DNA of 52,239 nt from Planctomycetota bacterium (lineage in GTDB: Bacteria > Planctomycetota > UBA1135 > UBA2386), in assembly GCA_016794425.1 (NCBI GenBank), contig JAEUHR010000045.1:1-52239 (forward strand), given 5' to 3'. The position numbers were made by a program, and so were the translations under genes. Positions 15,710 through 24,406 of the stretch are shown piece by piece. The notes beneath the pieces were generated by a model, which had not been told where the DNA came from, ran no database searches, and saw only the letters and a program-made list of their open reading frames with translations. Each line of letters begins with the position of its first letter. Position 1 is the stretch's first letter.

Positions 15710-16729
15710 ATGCCGACCCGCCGCCCGCAACCTGCCCGCATCCTGGTCGTCGAGAGCACCAGCACGGCCGCACTGCCGATCCTGCGCACGCTGCGCGGCG
15801 CCGGCCACTCGGTGCGCCACGTGCCGAACGGCGCCATGGCACTGCAGCGGCTCGCCGCCGAACCGTTCGACCTCGTGCTGGCCGAGTGGACCCGCCCCGA
15901 AGCCGACGCACTCGAACTGGTGCGCCGCATGCAGGACCAGCCGGCGCCGCCACCGGCCGTGATCCTGACCGCGATCGACGACCCGGCGGCGCGCGAACTG
16001 CTGTTCGACGCCGGCGCGACGGCGTTCGTGCCGCGGCCGTGGCAGGCCGCCGACCTGCTGGCCGCGGTGCACGACTGCCTCGAACGCGCGCGCGAACCGG
16101 TCGACGAACCGCTGCCGCCGCTCGCGCTGCCGGCGCTGGCACCGTTCCACTGCGTCTGCATCGCCGCCAGCACCGGCGGGCCGGACGCCGTGCGCACGCT
16201 GCTGCGCGCACTGCCGGCGACGGCAGCGGCCGCGTTCGTCGTGGTCGTGCACGGACCGGCCTGGATGCAGGTGTCGTTCGCGGCGGCGCTCGCCAGGGTG
16301 GCGGCGATGCCGGTCCGGCTCGCGGCACCGGACCTGCCGGTCGAACCGGGCCACATCTACCTGGCGCCGGGCGATCGGCACACGATCGTCGACGCCGCGC
16401 GCCGGCTGCAGTTGCTCGACGACGCGCCGATCCACCACGTGCGGCCCGCCGCCGATCCGCTGTTCCAGTCGGTGGCCGCGCTGTTCGGCCGCCGCAGTAT
16501 CGCGGTCGTGCTGACCGGGCTCGGTCAGGACGGCACGATCGGCGCGAGCCTCGTCTTCGCCGCGGGCGGCCGCGTGCTGGTGCAGGATCCGGCGCACTGC
16601 GTCGCGCCGCCGATGCCGCGCAGCGTGCTCGCGGCAGGCGTGCCGTGCACGGTGCTGCCGCTCGACGAGGTCGCGCCGGCGCTGGTGCTGCTGCTGCGCG
16701 AGCACGCGGCTGCTGCCGCCACGCGGTAG
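15710..16729 (+). CDS. cheB: CheB-like methylesterase with degenerate receiver
   Basis: 339 residues: receiver-like domain (about 10-130) and CheB methylesterase domain (about 148-330). The esterase residues are kept: Ser in CIAASTGGP, His in VVVVHGPAW and Asp in GLGQDG. The receiver has lost its phosphorylation chemistry. The acidic pair is Glu15-Ser16, the phospho-acceptor Asp is Glu59 (FDLVLAEWTRP), and the conserved Lys is Arg (VPRPW). It may therefore be locked in one state by the Asp-to-Glu change. CheB normally removes methyl groups from receptor glutamates. It is the first gene of the che cluster, 128 bp before cheA; a canonical cheB follows at 21019. Confidence 0.88.
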   Translation: MPTRRPQPARILVVESTSTAALPILRTLRGAGHSVRHVPNGAMALQRLAAEPFDLVLAEWTRPEADALELVRRMQDQPAPPPAVILTAIDDPAARELLFDAGATAFVPRPWQAADLLAAVHDCLERAREPVDEPLPPLALPALAPFHCVCIAASTGGPDAVRTLLRALPATAAAAFVVVVHGPAWMQVSFAAALARVAAMPVRLAAPDLPVEPGHIYLAPGDRHTIVDAARRLQLLDDAPIHHVRPAADPLFQSVAALFGRRSIAVVLTGLGQDGTIGASLVFAAGGRVLVQDPAHCVAPPMPRSVLAAGVPCTVLPLDEVAPALVLLLREHAAAAATR

Positions 16730-16784
16730 GGGAAGCACCCCTCCGGTGCGCGCCGGAGTGCGACGACCGTAGGGGAAAGCTCCC
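16725..16784 (+). promoter_or_regulatory. repeated GTAGGGGAA box upstream of cheA
   Basis: Two near-copies of GTAGGGGAA(A)GC-CCC, at 16726-16740 (overlapping the stop of the upstream gene) and 16769-16784, lie 43 bp apart in the 128-bp gap before cheA. Between them sits a hairpin, CTCCGG-TGCGCG-CCGGAG. This could be a regulator-binding region or attenuator. No known binding consensus is recognised. Confidence 0.3.
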
Positions 16785-16857
16785 TCGATCGCGGCCGCGT
16801 CCCGCTCGATACGCGGGCGGTCGAAGGCGCCTTGTGCGCCGCCGACCCACGCGAGAC

Positions 16858-19068
16858 ATGGACGACGTCGTCAAGGAGTTCCTGGTCGAGAGCCGCGAGA
16901 ACCTCGACCGGCTCGAACACGATCTGCTGGCGCTGGAGCAGGATCCGGCGCAGCGCGACACGCTGGCCAGCGTGTTCCGCACCGTGCACACCATCAAGGG
17001 CACGTGCGGCTTCTTCGGCTTCGCCAAGCTCGAGCAGCTGACGCACACCGGCGAGACGCTGCTCGGCCGGTTGCGCGACGGCGAACTGACGCTCGACGCC
17101 GAACGCACCAGCGCGCTGCTCGCGCTCGGCGACGCGGTGCGCCAGATCCTGGCCGCGATCGAGGCCGCCGGCGACGAAGGCGACACCGACTGCGCGGACC
17201 TGATCGAACGGCTCGACCGCCTGCAGCGCGACGGCACGCCGGCGCCGGCCGCGGCACCGAAGCCGACGCCGGTGGCCGTTCCCTCCCCCGCGCCGGCCCC
17301 GGCACCGGCGGCAGCCCCGGTGGCCGCCGCGGCCGCGGCGCCCGCCGAACCTGCTGCCGCGGCCAAGCCAGCGGCCGCCGACGTCGATGCGCGTTCGGCC
17401 GTCGTCGACGCCAGCGTGCGCGTCGACGTCGCGCTGCTCGACGCGCTGATGAACCAGGTCGGCGAACTGGTGCTCGCGCGCAACCAGATCCTGCAGTACT
17501 CGGCCCAGCACCACGACCCGACGCTGGTCGCGACCACGCAGCGGCTCAACCTGATCACGACCGAACTGCAGGAGGGCGTCATGAAGACGCGCATGCAGCA
17601 GATCGGCAGCGTGTTCGGCAAGCTGCCGCGCGTCGTGCGCGACCTGGCCGGCCAGCTCGGCAAGCAGGTCGCGTTCGAGATGACCGGCGAAGAGACCGAG
17701 CTCGACCGCACGATCATCGACGCGATCAAGGACCCGCTGACGCACATCGTGCGCAACTCGGTCGACCACGGCATCGAGCGCCCCGAAGTGCGGCTCGCGG
17801 CCGGCAAGCCGGCGCAGGGCCGGCTGCGCGTGCACGCGTTCCACGAGGGCGGCCAGGTCAACATCGAGATCACCGACGACGGCGGCGGCATCGACCAGCA
17901 GCGCGTGCGGCAGAAGGCCGTCGAGCGCGGCATCGTCACGGCCGACCAGGCCGCGCGGCTCGGCGAACGCGAGACGCTGCAGCTGATCTTCCTGCCGGGC
18001 TTCTCGACCGCGGCGCAGGTCACGAACATCTCCGGCCGCGGCGTCGGCATGGACGTCGTGCGCACCAACGTCGAGAAGATCGGCGGCAGCGTCGAGCTGC
18101 AGAGCGAACGTGGCCGCGGCACGACGCTGCGGATCCGCATCCCGCTGACGCTGGCGATCGTGCCGGCGCTGATCGTCACCTGTGGCGGCGACGCCTATGC
18201 GATCCCGCAGGTCTGCCTGCTCGAACTGGTGCGGCTCGAAGGCGAACAGGCCCGCGCCGCGATCGAGTCGATCCTCGACGTGCCGGTGCACCGCCTGCGC
18301 GGCGCGCTGCTGCCGATGGTCTGGCTCGGCGAGCAGCTGGGCACCGGCGGCCGCGCGCCGGCCGACGGCGACACGGCGCTGAACATCGCGGTGCTGCAGG
18401 CCGGCGACCTGCAGTTCGGGCTCGTGGTCGACAGCGTGCAGGACAACCAGGAGATCGTCGTGAAGCCGCTCGGGCGGCTGCTCGACGGCGTGACCTGTTA
18501 TGCCGGCGCGACGATCATGGGCGACGGCCGTGTCGCGCTGATCCTCGACGCGACCGGGCTGGCCGCGCGCGCGGGACTGGTCGCCAACGGCGCCAAGGCC
18601 TGCGAACCGCCGGCGCCGGACGCGGCCGACGCGGCGCCGGCGGCCGAGACCGCGACGCTGCTGCTGTTCCTGGCCGGCGACGCGACGCCGAAGGCGGTGC
18701 CGCTGGCGGACGTGGCGCGGCTCGAGGAGTTCGCGCCGTCGCGCGTCGAACACGCGAGCGGCCACCGCGTCGTGCAGTACCGCTCGGCGATCATGCCGCT
18801 GGTGCAGCTCGCCGAAGTGCTCGGCGGCGCCGGCACCACGGCGCCCGACGCACCGCTGCAGGTGATCGCCCACCACGGCGGTGTCGGCATCGTCGTCGAC
18901 CGCATCCTCGACATCGTCGAGGAGCGCGTGCAGGCACGGTCGTTCGCGCCGCACCCGGCGCTGGCCGGCACCGCGGTCGTGCACGGCAAGGTCACCGAGA
19001 TCGTCGACATCGACAAGGTCGTCGAACTCGCCGGACTGCGGCCCGTGACCGCGGAGGCCACCCGATGA
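16858..19068 (+). CDS. cheA: chemotaxis histidine kinase CheA with two CheW-like domains
   Basis: 736 residues; the ATG at 16858 gives MDDVVKEFLVESRENLDRLE. Domains: HPt about 1-105, phospho-acceptor His44 in FRTVHTIKGTCGFFGF; Pro/Ala linker about 130-180 in place of a clear P2; dimerisation helices about 185-245; HATPase about 250-430, with the N box in HIVRNSVDHGIERPEVR, DDGGGID and GRGVGMDVVR; a CheW-like domain about 434-575; a second, more divergent CheW-like domain about 598-735 (LLLFLAGDATPKAVPLADVA). CheA autophosphorylates on receptor signals and passes phosphate to CheY or CheB. A second CheW-like domain is less common and could add a receptor or CheW contact. The stop overlaps the cheW start (ATGA). 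Confidence 0.95.
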   Translation: MDDVVKEFLVESRENLDRLEHDLLALEQDPAQRDTLASVFRTVHTIKGTCGFFGFAKLEQLTHTGETLLGRLRDGELTLDAERTSALLALGDAVRQILAAIEAAGDEGDTDCADLIERLDRLQRDGTPAPAAAPKPTPVAVPSPAPAPAPAAAPVAAAAAAPAEPAAAAKPAAADVDARSAVVDASVRVDVALLDALMNQVGELVLARNQILQYSAQHHDPTLVATTQRLNLITTELQEGVMKTRMQQIGSVFGKLPRVVRDLAGQLGKQVAFEMTGEETELDRTIIDAIKDPLTHIVRNSVDHGIERPEVRLAAGKPAQGRLRVHAFHEGGQVNIEITDDGGGIDQQRVRQKAVERGIVTADQAARLGERETLQLIFLPGFSTAAQVTNISGRGVGMDVVRTNVEKIGGSVELQSERGRGTTLRIRIPLTLAIVPALIVTCGGDAYAIPQVCLLELVRLEGEQARAAIESILDVPVHRLRGALLPMVWLGEQLGTGGRAPADGDTALNIAVLQAGDLQFGLVVDSVQDNQEIVVKPLGRLLDGVTCYAGATIMGDGRVALILDATGLAARAGLVANGAKACEPPAPDAADAAPAAETATLLLFLAGDATPKAVPLADVARLEEFAPSRVEHASGHRVVQYRSAIMPLVQLAEVLGGAGTTAPDAPLQVIAHHGGVGIVVDRILDIVEERVQARSFAPHPALAGTAVVHGKVTEIVDIDKVVELAGLRPVTAEATR

Positions 19069-19577
19069 CCACCACCACCACCGCCGACCGCTACTGCACG
19101 TTCCGCATCGGCGCGTTCCACTTCGGCGTCGACGTCGGTCGCGTGCAGGAAGTGATCCGCCACCAGGCGATGACGCGCATCCCGCTGGCGCCGCCGGCGA
19201 TCCGCGGCCTGATCAACCTGCGCGGCCAGATCGTCACCGCGGTCGACCTGCGCCGCGTGCTCGGCCTGCCGGACCGGGCCGACGACACGCTGCCGATGAA
19301 CGTGGTCGTGACGTTCGACGACGCGGCCGCGAGCCTGCTCGTCGACGAGATCGACGACGTCGTCACGGTGCCGCCGGACTCCTGCGAGCCGCCGCCGAAC
19401 AACCTCGCGCCGGCGCTGCGGCAGCTGCTGCAGGCCGTGCACAAGCTGCCGGGCCGGCTGCTGCTGGCCCTCGACGTCGACCAGGTGCTGCACGCGGTCG
19501 GCCGACCGCCCAGGCACCGCAACGGACCATCCGACCCACGAACCGAACCGACACTGCCATCGAGAGACCGACCATGA
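19065..19577 (+). CDS. cheW: chemotaxis coupling protein CheW
   Basis: 170 residues. The CheW fold is recognised by CTFRIGAFHFGVDVGRVQEV, the core block PLAPPAIRGLINLRGQIVTA, DLRRVLGLP and SLLVDEIDDVVTVPP. It links receptors to CheA. After the domain there is a polar tail (about 145-170: RPPRHRNGPSDPRTEPTLPS). It overlaps cheA upstream and the receptor gene downstream, each by 4 bp, implying translational coupling and fixed stoichiometry. Confidence 0.95.
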   Translation: MTTTTTADRYCTFRIGAFHFGVDVGRVQEVIRHQAMTRIPLAPPAIRGLINLRGQIVTAVDLRRVLGLPDRADDTLPMNVVVTFDDAAASLLVDEIDDVVTVPPDSCEPPPNNLAPALRQLLQAVHKLPGRLLLALDVDQVLHAVGRPPRHRNGPSDPRTEPTLPSRDRP

Positions 19578-21004
19578 CCGACGACCAAGGCACCACCGCG
19601 ACCGCACCCACCACGCTCGACACGATCGAAGGCATGCGCGCATGCCTCGACCATCTCGAGGCCAACGTGATGTTCGCCGACAACGAACTGCGGCTGGTCT
19701 ACGCCAACCGCCGCGCGATCCGCACGCTGCAGTCGATCGAAGAGGAGGTGCACGCGACGTTCGGCGTGCGGCTCGACGACATCCTCGGCGGCAGCATCCA
19801 CCGCTTCCACCGCGACCCGCGCCGCATCGAACGCATCCTGCACGATCCGAAGGCGCTGCCGCGCGACGCGACGTTCTCGTTCGGCAAGGTCACGCTGCGC
19901 ACCAGCATCAACCGCGTGCGCACCGCCGCCGGCGAGGACATCGGCTACATCGTCAACTGGGACGACGTCAGCGAGCAGGAACGGCGCAAAGCCGAGAAGC
20001 TGGCCGCCGACCGCGCGATCCAGGAGGCGCAGGAACGCGAACTGCGCCAGGCCGCCGAGCTGCGCGCCAAGGTCGACAGCATGCTGAGCGTCGTCAGCGC
20101 CGCCGCCGCCGGCGACCTGACGCAGGAGATCACCGTGTCCGGTGAGGACACGATCGGCCGGCTCGGCGACCAGCTGCGCCGCCTCGTCGTCGCACTGCGC
20201 GACAGCATGAAGACGATCGGCGGCAGCGCGCACTCGCTGGCCAGCGCCTCGGAGCAGCTGATCGCGACCAGCCAGCAGATGGGCGCCAACGCCGACGAGA
20301 CCGCGCACCAGGCCAACACCGTCGCCAGCGCGGCCGAGGAGGTCAGCGCCAACGTGCACACCGTGGCGTCGGCGGCCGAGCAGTTCAGCGCGTCGATCAA
20401 GGAGATCGCGATGAACGCCTCCAGCGCGGCCAAGGTCGCGACCACCGCGGTCGAGGTCGCCGAGGCGACCAACACGACGATCCAGAAGCTCGGCGAGAGC
20501 AGCGCCGAGATCGGCGACGTGGTCAAGGTGATCACGTCGATCGCGCAGCAGACCAACCTGCTGGCGCTGAACGCGACGATCGAGGCCGCGCGCGCCGGTG
20601 AGGCGGGCAAGGGCTTCGCCGTGGTCGCCAACGAGGTCAAGGAGCTGGCCAAGGAGACCGCGAAGGCGACCGAGGACATCGGCCGCCGCATCGCCGCGAT
20701 CCAGTCCGACACCGGCGGCGCCGTCAAGGCGATCGGCCGCATCGGCGAGATCATCAACCAGGTCAACGACATCCAGAGCACGATCGCCAGCGCGGTCGAG
20801 GAGCAGACCGCGACCACGGCCGAGATCGTGCGCAACGTCGGCGAGGCCGCGAAGGGCATGTCCGAGATCTCGAACAGCATCGGCAGCGTCGCCCAGGCGG
20901 CCGCCGACACGTCCGAGGGCACGCGCAACACGCAGTCGGCGTCGCGCGAGCTGTCGAAGATGGCCAGCGACCTGCAGACGCTGGTCGCGAAGTTCCGCGT
21001 CTGA
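19574..21004 (+). CDS. soluble methyl-accepting chemotaxis protein with PAS sensor
   Basis: 476 residues without a transmembrane helix. PAS-type sensor about 20-130 (FADNELRLVYANRRAIRTLQ, GGSIHRFHRDP, GYIVNWDDVSEQE), a short coiled coil, a HAMP-like stretch about 165-215 (AAAAGDLTQEI), then the long receptor coiled coil. The signalling tip is canonical: IAQQTNLLALNATIEAARAG, GKGFAVVANEVKELAKET. No C-terminal CheR/CheB pentapeptide is seen; the protein ends LVAKFRV. It should sense a cytoplasmic cue through the PAS domain, perhaps redox or a small ligand; the cofactor is not readable. Encoded between cheW and cheB, it is probably the dedicated receptor of this cluster. Confidence 0.93.
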   Translation: MTDDQGTTATAPTTLDTIEGMRACLDHLEANVMFADNELRLVYANRRAIRTLQSIEEEVHATFGVRLDDILGGSIHRFHRDPRRIERILHDPKALPRDATFSFGKVTLRTSINRVRTAAGEDIGYIVNWDDVSEQERRKAEKLAADRAIQEAQERELRQAAELRAKVDSMLSVVSAAAAGDLTQEITVSGEDTIGRLGDQLRRLVVALRDSMKTIGGSAHSLASASEQLIATSQQMGANADETAHQANTVASAAEEVSANVHTVASAAEQFSASIKEIAMNASSAAKVATTAVEVAEATNTTIQKLGESSAEIGDVVKVITSIAQQTNLLALNATIEAARAGEAGKGFAVVANEVKELAKETAKATEDIGRRIAAIQSDTGGAVKAIGRIGEIINQVNDIQSTIASAVEEQTATTAEIVRNVGEAAKGMSEISNSIGSVAQAAADTSEGTRNTQSASRELSKMASDLQTLVAKFRV

Positions 21005-21018
21005 CCACCGAGCACCAC

Positions 21019-22101
21019 GTGACGACCGCCACCCGCATCCTCGTCGTCGACGATTCCAGCGTCGCGCGCAGCCTCGTCGTCCAGGTGCTCACCGGCGAGC
21101 CGGGGCTCGTCGTCGAGACCGCCGCCGACGGCCAGCTCGCGCTCGAGCAGATCGACCGGCAGCCGCCGGACCTGGTGCTGCTCGACGTCGAGATGCCCGT
21201 GCTCGACGGCATCTCGACGCTGCGCGCGATCCGGCGTCAGCACCCGCGCCTGCCGGTCGTGATGTTCAGCGCGCTGACGCAGCGCGGCGCCGCGATCACG
21301 ATCGAAGCCCTGGTCGCGGGCGCCGACGACTACCTGCCGAAGCCGCGCGGCATGGAGGGCCTCGCGGCGATGCGCGACCAGCTGCGCAGCGATCTGCTGC
21401 AGCGCGTGCGCTCGCTGTGCGGCCGCAACCGGCAGCCCGGCAAGCCGCGCCCGACCCCGACCGCCGCCGTGCTGCCGGCCGGTCGCATCGACGTACTCGC
21501 GATCGCGTCGTCGACCGGCGGACCGAACGCACTGGCCGAACTGCTGCCGGCGCTGCCGCGCGACCTGCCGGTGCCGGTCGTGGTCGTGCAGCACATGCCG
21601 GCGACGTTCACGACGATGCTGGCCAAGAGCCTCGACGCCAAGTGCGACCTCGAGGTCGCCGAGGGCCAGGACGGCGGCGCCGTCGTGCCGGGCCGCGTCT
21701 GGATCGCGCCGGGCGGCCAACACATGGTCGTGCGCCGCGACGGCGACAGACACGTGCTGGGGCTCAACCAGGAACCGCCCGAGAACTCGTGCCGGCCGGC
21801 GGCCGACGTGCTGTTCCGTTCCGTCGCACAGACCTACGGCTCCCGCGTGCTCGCGGTCGTGCTGACCGGCATGGGCAGCGACGGCTGTGCCGGCAGCGCG
21901 CAGATCCGGCGCGCCGGCGGCGCGGTGCTGGCGCAGGACGAGGCGACGTCGGTGGTCTGGGGCATGCCGGGCGCGGTGGCCCGCGCCGGCCTCGCCGACG
22001 CGGTGCTGCCGCTGACCGAACTCGCACCGGCGATCGTCGCCCGGCTCGCGGCGGGCCCCGTCGGCTGCCTGCGCCCGGCGGCGACGGAGGTGCGGCGATG
22101 A
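21019..22101 (+). CDS. cheB: chemotaxis response regulator / protein-glutamate methylesterase CheB
   Basis: 360 residues from a GTG at 21019. The receiver (about 4-125) is complete: ILVVDDSSVARS, phospho-acceptor in LVLLDVEMPVLDG and Lys in YLPKPRG. The esterase domain (about 155-345) has Ser in AIASSTGGPNALAEL, His in VVVQHMPATFTTML and Asp in TGMGSDGC. It demethylates and deamidates receptor glutamates when phosphorylated by CheA. It starts 14 bp after the receptor gene and its end overlaps cheR by 4 bp. In contrast with the first CheB-like protein of the cluster, its receiver should be phosphorylatable. Confidence 0.96.
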   Translation: MTTATRILVVDDSSVARSLVVQVLTGEPGLVVETAADGQLALEQIDRQPPDLVLLDVEMPVLDGISTLRAIRRQHPRLPVVMFSALTQRGAAITIEALVAGADDYLPKPRGMEGLAAMRDQLRSDLLQRVRSLCGRNRQPGKPRPTPTAAVLPAGRIDVLAIASSTGGPNALAELLPALPRDLPVPVVVVQHMPATFTTMLAKSLDAKCDLEVAEGQDGGAVVPGRVWIAPGGQHMVVRRDGDRHVLGLNQEPPENSCRPAADVLFRSVAQTYGSRVLAVVLTGMGSDGCAGSAQIRRAGGAVLAQDEATSVVWGMPGAVARAGLADAVLPLTELAPAIVARLAAGPVGCLRPAATEVRR

Positions 22102-22925
22102 GCGGTTCGCTGGCAACCGAGGACTTCGAGTTCCTGCGCCGCGTCGTGCTCGACGACGCCGGCCTCGTGCTCGATCCCGAGAAGACCTACCTGATCGACC
22201 GCCACCTGGTGCCGCTGCTGCGGCGCAGCGGGCACGCGTCGATCCCGGCGCTGCTCGACGATCTGCGGCGCAACCCGCGTGGTCCGCTGCGGCTGCAGGT
22301 GGTCGAAGCGATGACCACCAACGAGACCAGCTTCTTCCGCGACGCGATGGTGTTCGAGTCGCTGCGGTCGGCGGTGATCCCCGAGCTGCTGCGCACCCGG
22401 CGCGCCAGCCGCGAACTGAACCTGTGGTGCGCCGCGTGCTCGAGCGGGCAGGAGCCGTACAGCGTGCTGATCCTGCTGCGCGAGCACTTCCCGGAGCTGG
22501 CCAGCTGGCGCATCCGTTACGTGGTCAGCGACCTGTCGCAGGAGATGCTGCAGCGCACGCGCGACGGCATCTACTCGCGGCTCGAGGTCGCGCGCGGCCT
22601 GCCGCCGGCGCTGCTGGCGAAGTACTTCGACGCGCACGGCGAGCAGTCGTTCCAGGTCAAGCCCGAACTGCGGCGCGCACTCGACGTGCGCTGCATCAAC
22701 CTGGTCGCCGACTGGCCGCAGCTGCCGACGATGGACGTCGTGATGATCCGCAACGTGATGATCTACTTCGAGGTGCCGACCAAGCGGCGCATCCTGCAGC
22801 GCATCAAGTCGCTGATGGCGCGCGACGGCTTCCTGTTCCTCGGCACCGCCGAGACGCCGCGGCTGCTGGTCGACGACTTCGTGCGCGCCAACGCCTACGG
22901 CTGCTACCAGCTCTGCGGCGTGTGA
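22098..22925 (+). CDS. cheR: chemotaxis protein methyltransferase CheR
   Basis: 275 residues, normal length. N-terminal helical domain (MSGSLATEDFEFLRRVVLDD) with MTTNETSFFRD, then a SAM-dependent methyltransferase domain: LNLWCAACSSGQEPYSVLIL for SAM binding, VVSDLSQEMLQRTRDGIYS, and MIRNVMIYFEVPTKRRIL. It methylates receptor glutamates, opposing CheB. The ATG at 22098 overlaps the cheB stop. It is the last gene of the che cluster and is followed by a strong hairpin. Confidence 0.96.
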   Translation: MSGSLATEDFEFLRRVVLDDAGLVLDPEKTYLIDRHLVPLLRRSGHASIPALLDDLRRNPRGPLRLQVVEAMTTNETSFFRDAMVFESLRSAVIPELLRTRRASRELNLWCAACSSGQEPYSVLILLREHFPELASWRIRYVVSDLSQEMLQRTRDGIYSRLEVARGLPPALLAKYFDAHGEQSFQVKPELRRALDVRCINLVADWPQLPTMDVVMIRNVMIYFEVPTKRRILQRIKSLMARDGFLFLGTAETPRLLVDDFVRANAYGCYQLCGV

Positions 22926-22962
22926 GCCGTCCCGCCGGGCCCCTGCCCGGATCCTGGACGGC
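22926..22962 (+). terminator. hairpin at the end of the che operon
   Basis: Nested inverted repeats begin right after the cheR stop: GCCGTCC (22926-22932) pairs with GGACGGC (22956-22962), and CGGGC (22936-22940) with GCCCG (22945-22949), around a CCCT loop. No T-run follows, so it is at best a non-canonical terminator or an RNA-end stabiliser. Confidence 0.4.
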
Positions 22963-23053
22963 ACCTGCTCGGGATCCGGACGCACGCCGGTAGGCTGTGC
23001 CGCCGGCACGGCGCTTGGATCCGGGGCGCCATCCCCCCGACGTGAGGTCGACG

Positions 23054-24406
23054 ATGCGAAGCCTGGGACTCCTCCCCCTCCTGATCCTGCTGTGCGGCGG
23101 CTGCGGCGGCAGCAGCAGCAATCCCGCCGGCACCACCGGCACCACCGGCTCGGTGCTGGTCGTCGTCGACTCCGCGACCGGCAGCGACGCGCTGGCGACC
23201 TGGCAGGTCGACGCGGCGGTGCTCGCGACCGCCGACGGCGCGACGACCGCGAACCTGCTGGCGAACCCGCACCAGGTCCGCTTCGCCGACCCGACCGGGA
23301 CCCCCGACGGTCTCGTGCTGCGCGACGCCCCGACCGGCGACTACGCCGCGCTGCACCTGCTGCTCGTGCCGCAGAGCGGCGCCGTCGTGCAGGCCGACGG
23401 CACGATCCTGCCGCTGGCCGGCACGATCGACCTCGTGGTGCCGATCGCCGACGGCCTGCAGCACTCGGACCTCGCCGACAGCTGGCTCGTGGTCGGACAC
23501 AACGGCGCGCCGCCGACCGCGTCGCCGTGGCTGCCGCAGATGAGTGCGCGGGCCGACACCGCCCCGGTCGCGATGGACGGGCTCGACGTCGCCGTGGTCC
23601 AGGGCCGGGAGCTCGTCGCGCGCAGCCACCTGCACGCCGGCGCCCCGCTGCGCGTGCAGTTCGCGGCCGGCTGCGAGTTCACCGACGACCGCGGCGGCGC
23701 GGTCGGCGACGCGGCGGGATTCGTCGACGCGATCGGCCAGGACCAGGTGCAGCTGCTCGGCGACCTGCGGCGCGACGGCACGCTGGTGGCGCGGCGCGCG
23801 CACCGCAGCGGCCGCAACGACAACCCGCGGCTGATCGGCCGCATCACGGCGCTCGAACCGGCGACCAGCAGCTTCGTGATGGCCGTGCAGGCGCAGAACC
23901 CGCGCGGCGGCCCGGTGCTCGATCCGCTGCCCGACACGATCCGCGTCGACGCGTCGGCGGCGCGGCTGCACCGACCGGCCGGCCAGCCGCTCGCATTCGG
24001 CGACCTGCAGCTGCAGCACCTCGTCAAACTGAAGTGGCGCAGCCGCAGCGAACCGGCGGGCGAACTGCCGCGCTTCGTCGCCAGCGAGGTCGAGGTCGCG
24101 AGCGGCCCCGCCGCGATGCAGCCGGAGTGGCAGGGCCGCGTCGACGGGATCGACGCCGGGCTCGGCACGATCACCGTGGTGCCGCGCAACGACGACCCGA
24201 TCGTGATCGCCGGCGTCGTGGTGCCGCAGGCCACGATCTCGGTGCTCGCCGACACCGTGCTCGAGCGCCGCGCCCGCCACGGTGGCGGCCGCACCACGAT
24301 CCGGCTCGACCAGATCGTGCCCGGTCAGGACCGCATCTGGTGGCGCGGCACCGTGACCGGGCCGACCACGGTCGACGCGACCTGGGTGCGGGTGCGCGAG
24401 GAATGA
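23054..24406 (+). CDS. lipoprotein, DUF4382/DUF5666-like
   Basis: 450 residues. The ATG at 23054 is preferred: GAGG lies six bases upstream and it places the lipoprotein signal MRSLGLLPLLILLCGGCGG at the N-terminus (likely lipidated Cys17, then a Ser/Gly-rich linker). The N-terminal half resembles DUF4382 proteins: SVLVVVDSATGSDALATWQV with LRDAPTGDYAALHLLL. The C-terminal half has two small repeats starting LIGRITALEPATSSFVM and WQGRVDGIDAGLGTITVV, like DUF5666 modules. The stop overlaps the start of the kinase/sigma-54 activator gene (ATGA). That coupling suggests the lipoprotein belongs to the same signalling unit, perhaps as its envelope partner. The biochemical function is unknown. Confidence 0.75.
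   Translation: MRSLGLLPLLILLCGGCGGSSSNPAGTTGTTGSVLVVVDSATGSDALATWQVDAAVLATADGATTANLLANPHQVRFADPTGTPDGLVLRDAPTGDYAALHLLLVPQSGAVVQADGTILPLAGTIDLVVPIADGLQHSDLADSWLVVGHNGAPPTASPWLPQMSARADTAPVAMDGLDVAVVQGRELVARSHLHAGAPLRVQFAAGCEFTDDRGGAVGDAAGFVDAIGQDQVQLLGDLRRDGTLVARRAHRSGRNDNPRLIGRITALEPATSSFVMAVQAQNPRGGPVLDPLPDTIRVDASAARLHRPAGQPLAFGDLQLQHLVKLKWRSRSEPAGELPRFVASEVEVASGPAAMQPEWQGRVDGIDAGLGTITVVPRNDDPIVIAGVVVPQATISVLADTVLERRARHGGGRTTIRLDQIVPGQDRIWWRGTVTGPTTVDATWVRVREE

Noticed and set aside
15407..16738. Long minus-strand open frame (443 codons) opposite the first cheB
   Set aside because: Composition is a His/Arg/Gln/Asp-rich antisense pattern typical of GC-rich codons read backwards. The plus strand encodes a recognisable CheB.
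15523..16857. Upstream extension of the cheA frame (445 extra codons)
   Set aside because: The extension is out of frame with, and fully covered by, the cheB-like gene. CheA homology begins at the ATG at 16858.
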